NCBI RefSeq assembly: GCF_017875465.1
Contig: NZ_JAGGMQ010000001.1
Location: 3,906,001 to 3,970,000 of the forward strand
Reading direction: 5' to 3'
Origin: Winslowiella toletana
Lineage (GTDB): Bacteria > Pseudomonadota > Gammaproteobacteria > Enterobacterales > Enterobacteriaceae
DNA length: 64,000 bases
The notes below the pieces were generated by a model. It did not search any database and was not told the DNA's origin. It saw nothing but the letters and a program-made list of their open reading frames with translations. The position numbers and the translations under genes were made by a program. Below, in pieces: positions 60,009 through 64,000 of this stretch (within the stretch, counting starts at the first letter, position 1; each line of letters begins with the position of its first letter).

Positions 60009-60719
60009 ATGGATCGATTTCCACGGTCGAACGGTTCAATTGTTCAACAGACGAGCACCGGAATACAAACCTATATGGCGCAGGTGTATGGCTGGATGAC
60101 CTGTGGCCTGTTGCTGACGGCATTTGTCTCCTGGTTTGCGGCAAATACTCCGGCGGTAATGGAGCTGGTGTTCGCCAACCGCATCACCTTTTTTGGTCTG
60201 ATTATTGCCCAGCTGGCGCTGGTGTTTGTGCTGTCGGGGATGGTGCATAAGATGAGCGGGGCGGTCGCCACCGGGCTGTTTATGCTCTATTCGGCGCTGA
60301 CCGGCCTGACTATGGCCAGTATTTTCCTCGTTTATACCTACTCTTCGATCGCCAGTACCTTTTTTATTACTGCCGGGATGTTTGGCGCCATGAGTTTCTG
60401 GGGCTACACCACCAAGCGTGATTTAAGCGGAATGGGCAGTATGCTGTTTATGGCGCTGATCGGTATTGTGCTGGCGTCGCTGGTGAATATCTGGCTGAAA
60501 AGCACGGCGCTGATGTGGGCTGTGACCTATATCGGCGTGGTGGTGTTTGTCGGTTTAACCGCGTATGACACTCAGAAGCTGAAAAATATCGGTGAAGGCA
60601 TCAATGTTGATGATAAAGAGAATATGCGTCGTTTCTCAATTATGGGCGCGCTGACCCTCTATCTCGACTTTATTAACCTGTTCCTGATGTTGCTGCGTAT
60701 TTTCGGTAATCGCCGCTGA
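60009..60719 (+). CDS. ybhL: Bax-inhibitor-1 family membrane protein YbhL
   Basis: 236 residues (E. coli 234) with seven hydrophobic helices. The start MDRFPRSNGSIVQ matches E. coli; AAGGAG (59997-60002) lies six bases before ATG 60009. The C-terminal TAYDTQKL and YLDFINLFLMLLRIFG are family marks with the conserved Asp pair. Members may act as pH-sensitive calcium leak channels. Confidence 0.95.
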   Translation: MDRFPRSNGSIVQQTSTGIQTYMAQVYGWMTCGLLLTAFVSWFAANTPAVMELVFANRITFFGLIIAQLALVFVLSGMVHKMSGAVATGLFMLYSALTGLTMASIFLVYTYSSIASTFFITAGMFGAMSFWGYTTKRDLSGMGSMLFMALIGIVLASLVNIWLKSTALMWAVTYIGVVVFVGLTAYDTQKLKNIGEGINVDDKENMRRFSIMGALTLYLDFINLFLMLLRIFGNRR

Positions 60720-60727
60720 GGGTAAAA

Positions 60728-60753
60728 CAAGGTACGGCGTATGCCGTACCTTG
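60728..60753. terminator. Bidirectional terminator between ybhL and ybhN
   Basis: Perfect 11-bp stem CAAGGTACGGC / GCCGTACCTTG with a GTAT loop, between the convergent stops. On the minus strand the stem is followed by TTTTACC, on the plus strand by CAGTATT. Confidence 0.75.
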
Positions 60754-60758
60754 CAGTA

Positions 60759-61727
60759 TTACGCCGAAGGCTCGCGTTCCATTTCATTCTTTTTTCGTAG
60801 CGTACTGGCGCGTCCCTCCAGCCACAGATAGAGCACCAGCGCCAGCAGCAGTGGGGCGATAAAGTAGATCACCCGGTAGGCCAGCAACGCGGCGATAATC
60901 GCGCCATGTGAGGCGTGTTGCCCGCTCAGCAGCGCCAGGAATACCGCTTCCAGTACACCAATTCCCGCCGGAATATGAATAATCACCCCGGCAATACTGC
61001 TGATCAGCAGTACTCCCAGCACCACCGGATAATCTACTTTCTGCGCCAGCAGCAGCCAGATAATGGTGCCCATTACCATCCAGTTAGCGCAGGAGACGGC
61101 AAACTGAAACAGCGCCATACGCAGTGACGGCAATGCCAGCTTCTGGCCTTTTACCGTCCAGCGGCGGCGTTTTGAGAAGGCGCACAGGCCAAGATAAAAC
61201 ACCACCACCGCCAGCAGCACTACGCCAATAATGCGCAGGGTGCCTTCGCCGATAAACCAGCCAGCAGGAATCGGCACCATTCCCCAGCTAAACACCACCC
61301 CGGCCAGCAAAATATAACCCAGCCAGTTAGTGGCGATACTTAGCGAGAAGATGCGCGTAATCGTGCTGCCGGAGAGGCCCAGACGGGAGTAGAGTCGATA
61401 GCGCATCGCTACGCCGCCGACCCAGGTGCTGAGCGTCAGATTGAAGGCGTAGCAGATAAACGACACCAGCATCACCTGACGCTTCGCCAGTTTATGGCCG
61501 CAGTAGGCGCGGCCAATCAGATCGTACAGGCCATAGGTTGCATAGCTGACTACCACCAGCGCTACCGCCGTCAGAATGGCGGTACGGTTGTAGTTAATAA
61601 TCACGTCCCAGACGTCCTGCCAGTTAACCTTTTTGGCGTAGACCACCAGCAGCGCGATAACGGCGATAAAAAACAGCCACGTCAGCACTTTTTTCACCCG
61701 TGCCCAGGCTGGATGCGCTTTTGACAT
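60759..61727 (-). CDS. ybhN: UPF0104 / LPG synthase-type membrane protein YbhN
   Basis: 322 residues (E. coli 318) with eight or more helices. It belongs to the flippase-like domain family of MprF. It is the last gene of ybhP-clsB-ybhN; its ATG shares one base with the clsB stop. Its coupling to a cardiolipin synthase suggests a part in phospholipid handling, but the function is not proven. Confidence 0.93.
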   Translation of the reverse strand: MSKAHPAWARVKKVLTWLFFIAVIALLVVYAKKVNWQDVWDVIINYNRTAILTAVALVVVSYATYGLYDLIGRAYCGHKLAKRQVMLVSFICYAFNLTLSTWVGGVAMRYRLYSRLGLSGSTITRIFSLSIATNWLGYILLAGVVFSWGMVPIPAGWFIGEGTLRIIGVVLLAVVVFYLGLCAFSKRRRWTVKGQKLALPSLRMALFQFAVSCANWMVMGTIIWLLLAQKVDYPVVLGVLLISSIAGVIIHIPAGIGVLEAVFLALLSGQHASHGAIIAALLAYRVIYFIAPLLLALVLYLWLEGRASTLRKKNEMEREPSA

Positions 61728-62971
61728 CAGGATTTTGCCCCCGGGTTATCTGTTTCGACACGATCCTGTGTTTCCATCTCCGGCTGTACCGGCGGCGCCA
61801 CCAGCGCCAGTTTTGGCGTATGGGCGGGCAGCCAGCCAGCAATCGCCGGGAAGTGGCGTAAAAAGTGGAACACCAGCACGCTCTTGCTGATCTGCCACCA
61901 GCTGCGCTTCGGCAGCTTGCTGCCATCAACGCGCTGGCAGTCGCGTGCGATCAATCCTTCGAGGTTGTCACGCAGCAGCTGGTTAAACTGGCGGTCGTGG
62001 ATAATCAGATTGGCCTCCAGGTTCAGCGACAGACTCAGCGGATCGAGATTGCTGGAGCCGACGGTCGCCCACTGCTGATCCTGCACGGCGATTTTGCCGT
62101 GCAACGGACGGCGAATGTACTCATAGATCTCGACCCCGGCTTCCAGCAGATAGTTATACAGCAGCTCCGCCCCGACCTTAACGATCGGCATATCCGGTTC
62201 GCCCTGTACTATCAGCTTCACCCTGACGCCGCGTTTTGCCGCCTCGCGCATCTCGCGCAGCAGGCGATAGCCCGGGAAGAAGTAGGCATTGGCAATAATC
62301 ACCTCCTGTTGCGCGCTGCGCAGCATATCCATGTAGTGCTGCTCAATATCGTCACGGTGCTGATCGTTATCGCGAAACACAAACAGCGCCTGCGCATCGC
62401 CCGGGGTACTGTTATGCACCGGGCGGTGAGAGCGATAGCCCCACCAGCGGCGCGTCACTTGCTCGCTACCGATCTCCTGCTGCACATAGCGCGCAATATC
62501 CTCAACAATCGGCCCTTTGACTTCCACCGCATAGTCCTGTTTAGCCTGCGGGCCATAGCTGGAGTTATGCTCTTCGGAGAAGTTAATCCCACCCACAAAG
62601 GCGATTTCGCCATCTGCCACCACGATTTTGCGATGCAGACGGCGGAACACATTGGTACGCATACCAAATATCAGCGGGCGCGGATCGTAATAGATAAAAC
62701 GCACCCCCTCGGCGGTCAGACTGTGCACATACTCATCCGACAGATCCGGTGAGCCGTAACCATCGACCATCATTTCAATCTTTACGCCGCGTCTGGCGGC
62801 GGCCAGCAGCTCGGCGTGCAGATCTTTGCCAACCTGGTCCTCAAACAGAATAAACGTTTCCAGTAGCAGGCTGTGTTGCGCGCGACGAATCGCGCCATAG
62901 ACCCGCGGGAAAAACGCTTCGCCATTTTCCAGCAAACGGATGCGGTTGCCATCGCGCCATTGCATATTCAT
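61727..62971 (-). CDS. clsB: Cardiolipin synthase B
   Basis: 414 residues (E. coli ClsB 413). Phospholipase D superfamily with two HKD motifs: [16 protein letters not shown] (about 115) and [18 protein letters not shown] (about 293). It makes cardiolipin from phosphatidylglycerol. It overlaps ybhP by four bases. Confidence 0.96.
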   Translation of the reverse strand: MNMQWRDGNRIRLLENGEAFFPRVYGAIRRAQHSLLLETFILFEDQVGKDLHAELLAAARRGVKIEMMVDGYGSPDLSDEYVHSLTAEGVRFIYYDPRPLIFGMRTNVFRRLHRKIVVADGEIAFVGGINFSEEHNSSYGPQAKQDYAVEVKGPIVEDIARYVQQEIGSEQVTRRWWGYRSHRPVHNSTPGDAQALFVFRDNDQHRDDIEQHYMDMLRSAQQEVIIANAYFFPGYRLLREMREAAKRGVRVKLIVQGEPDMPIVKVGAELLYNYLLEAGVEIYEYIRRPLHGKIAVQDQQWATVGSSNLDPLSLSLNLEANLIIHDRQFNQLLRDNLEGLIARDCQRVDGSKLPKRSWWQISKSVLVFHFLRHFPAIAGWLPAHTPKLALVAPPVQPEMETQDRVETDNPGAKS

Positions 62972-63729
62972 AGATGAATCTCCACGGCCAGCGGCGCATG
63001 ATCGGAGAGATGTGACCAGGGTTTGCGCGGGAGTTTCTGTGGATGACTGGCGCTGGCATTGCGCACATAGATACGATCGAGGCGCAGCAGCGGGAAGCGG
63101 GCAGGGAAAGTGCGTGCTGGCCGTCCATTTTCACGGCTGAACACCTCTTCCAACCCTGCGCCCTCTGCCAGCAGCTGATTAGCGCGCTGTTGCCAGTCAT
63201 TGAAATCCCCGGCGACCACTACCGGCGCATCGGCGGGTAGCGATTGCAGTAGCTGGCACATCATCTCCATCTGCGCGTTGCGGTGCGCGTCGCGCAATCC
63301 AAGGTGAACGCAGATAACATGCAGAGTGATATCCCGATCCGGCACCTGCACTTTGCAGTGCAACATGCCGCGCTTTTCACTATCGGGCACCGAAATATCA
63401 AGATTTTCGTAACTGACGATAGGAAAACGCGACAGTACCGCGTTGCCATGGTGTCCTTCGGGATAGACCGCATTTCGGCCATAGGCATAATCATTCCACA
63501 TGGTATCGGCAAGAAATTCGTAATGGGGTGTTTCAGGCCAGTTCTCCACGTTTAACAGATGCGTTTCGTGGGTGCCCATCACCTCCTGTAACAAGACAAT
63601 ATCTGCACTGGTTGCACGCACTGCTTCACGCAGTTCTGGCAGAATAAAGCGCCGGTTTGAAGCGCTAAAACCCTTGTGAGTGTTAATCGTCAGGACTTTA
63701 AATGAAAATCCTTGCGCCTTTTGTGACAT
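62968..63729 (-). CDS. ybhP: Endonuclease/exonuclease/phosphatase-family protein YbhP
   Basis: 253 residues, the E. coli length. EEP fold with metal and catalytic residues in [13 protein letters not shown] and [11 protein letters not shown]. The natural substrate is not known. It is the first gene of the ybhP-clsB-ybhN operon. Confidence 0.95.
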   Translation of the reverse strand: MSQKAQGFSFKVLTINTHKGFSASNRRFILPELREAVRATSADIVLLQEVMGTHETHLLNVENWPETPHYEFLADTMWNDYAYGRNAVYPEGHHGNAVLSRFPIVSYENLDISVPDSEKRGMLHCKVQVPDRDITLHVICVHLGLRDAHRNAQMEMMCQLLQSLPADAPVVVAGDFNDWQQRANQLLAEGAGLEEVFSRENGRPARTFPARFPLLRLDRIYVRNASASHPQKLPRKPWSHLSDHAPLAVEIHL

Positions 63730-63912
63730 ACTGTGTGCGCTCTCCTTTTCGTTTTGTTAAGGATAAAGTGTAGTCTTTGTCACAAAAGAGTGCCGATATG
63801 AGCGGTAATTTGCGGCAAAATCCGAAAATTGCGTTAGTCTGAGGAAATTCGTCACCGACACCTGTCGGTAACAGCTTGGGCGACCTTTACTTGGGTCTGC
63901 CAGGAGAAAATG

Positions 63913-64000
63913 ATGAAATGGTCGAACCGTATTCAGATTGTCACCGGACAAACCTGTGTACATATTTCACTGCATCTGTTGCTTATCGCCGCCCTGGTGT
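63913..64000 (+). CDS. ybhQ: Membrane protein YbhQ (3'-truncated by window edge)
   Basis: 29 codons are visible. The start MKWSNRIQIVTGQTCVHISLH resembles E. coli YbhQ (MKWQQRVRVATGLSCW), and the gene has the same neighbour (ybhP, divergent). AGGAGA at 63902-63907 favours ATG 63913 over the ATG at 63910. An inverted repeat ACCGACA / TGTCGGT (63854-63869) lies in its leader. Confidence 0.85.
   Translation, partial: MKWSNRIQIVTGQTCVHISLHLLLIAALV

Noticed and set aside
61865..62752. 295-codon antisense frame inside clsB
   Set aside because: Complement of a clear phospholipase D-family gene; no own signals.

Overview
The window is a piece of an enterobacterial chromosome. The backbone follows the Escherichia coli order for this region: sucCD, cydABX-ybgE, ybgC-tolQRAB-pal-cpoB, tRNA-Lys, nadA-pnuC, zitB, ybgS, aroG, gpmA, galMKT, modFE, acrZ, modABC, ybhA, pgl, ybhB, bioA/bioBFCD, uvrB, yvcK, moaABCDE, ybhL, ybhN-clsB-ybhP, ybhQ. 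Proteins look close to, but not identical with, the E. coli ones. The missing galE, the tRNA cluster made only of lysine tRNAs, and an EsaR-type LuxR regulator suggest the family Erwiniaceae (Pantoea, Erwinia or a relative). That placement is an inference; no marker gene for species is present.

Layout. 1-11.4 kb: the end of the TCA-cycle operon, cytochrome bd oxidase with its small subunit CydX, and the complete Tol-Pal envelope operon. 11.5-12.6 kb: three tRNA-Lys genes in a 248-bp tandem repeat, followed by a 173-bp tandem repeat that carries copies of the tRNA 3' end and of the terminator. 12.6-16.7 kb: an alkylation-repair pair (Ada-AlkA fusion, Ogt) and NAD synthesis/uptake behind a NadR site. 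16.7-21.7 kb: ZitB zinc exporter, whose start overlaps a large BvgS/EvgS-type phosphorelay kinase preceded by its LuxR-type response regulator, then ybgS. 22-31.5 kb: aroG, an LtaS-like sulfatase-fold membrane enzyme, gpmA, a galactose operon without galE but with two GalR-type operators, and modF. 31.5-37.3 kb: molybdate regulation and uptake, ybhA, pgl.

37.4-46.3 kb: an AT-rich orphan gene with zinc-deaminase signature residues, a small stress/aldehyde-type gene group, and the biotin genes transcribed in both directions from a BirA operator. 46.3-51.4 kb: an orphan UrtE/LivF-like ATPase, uvrB with LexA and DnaA sites, and an AT-rich insert holding a LuxR-family quorum-sensing regulator broken by one in-frame TAG and a small holin-like membrane protein. 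51.8-55.7 kb: yvcK and the molybdopterin operon with ModE box and Moco riboswitch. 55.8-64 kb: CPBP protease homologue, YaiW-type lipoprotein, a chemoreceptor, YbhL, the cardiolipin synthase B operon, and the start of ybhQ.

Functional links visible here: ModE probably controls both modABC (24-bp box before modA) and moaABCDE (same box architecture before moaA), so molybdate uptake and cofactor synthesis are tied together. Accessory genes sit as single insertions between otherwise conserved neighbours (after the tRNAs, between zitB and ybgS, aroG and gpmA, pgl and ybhB, bioD and uvrB, uvrB and yvcK, moaE and ybhL).
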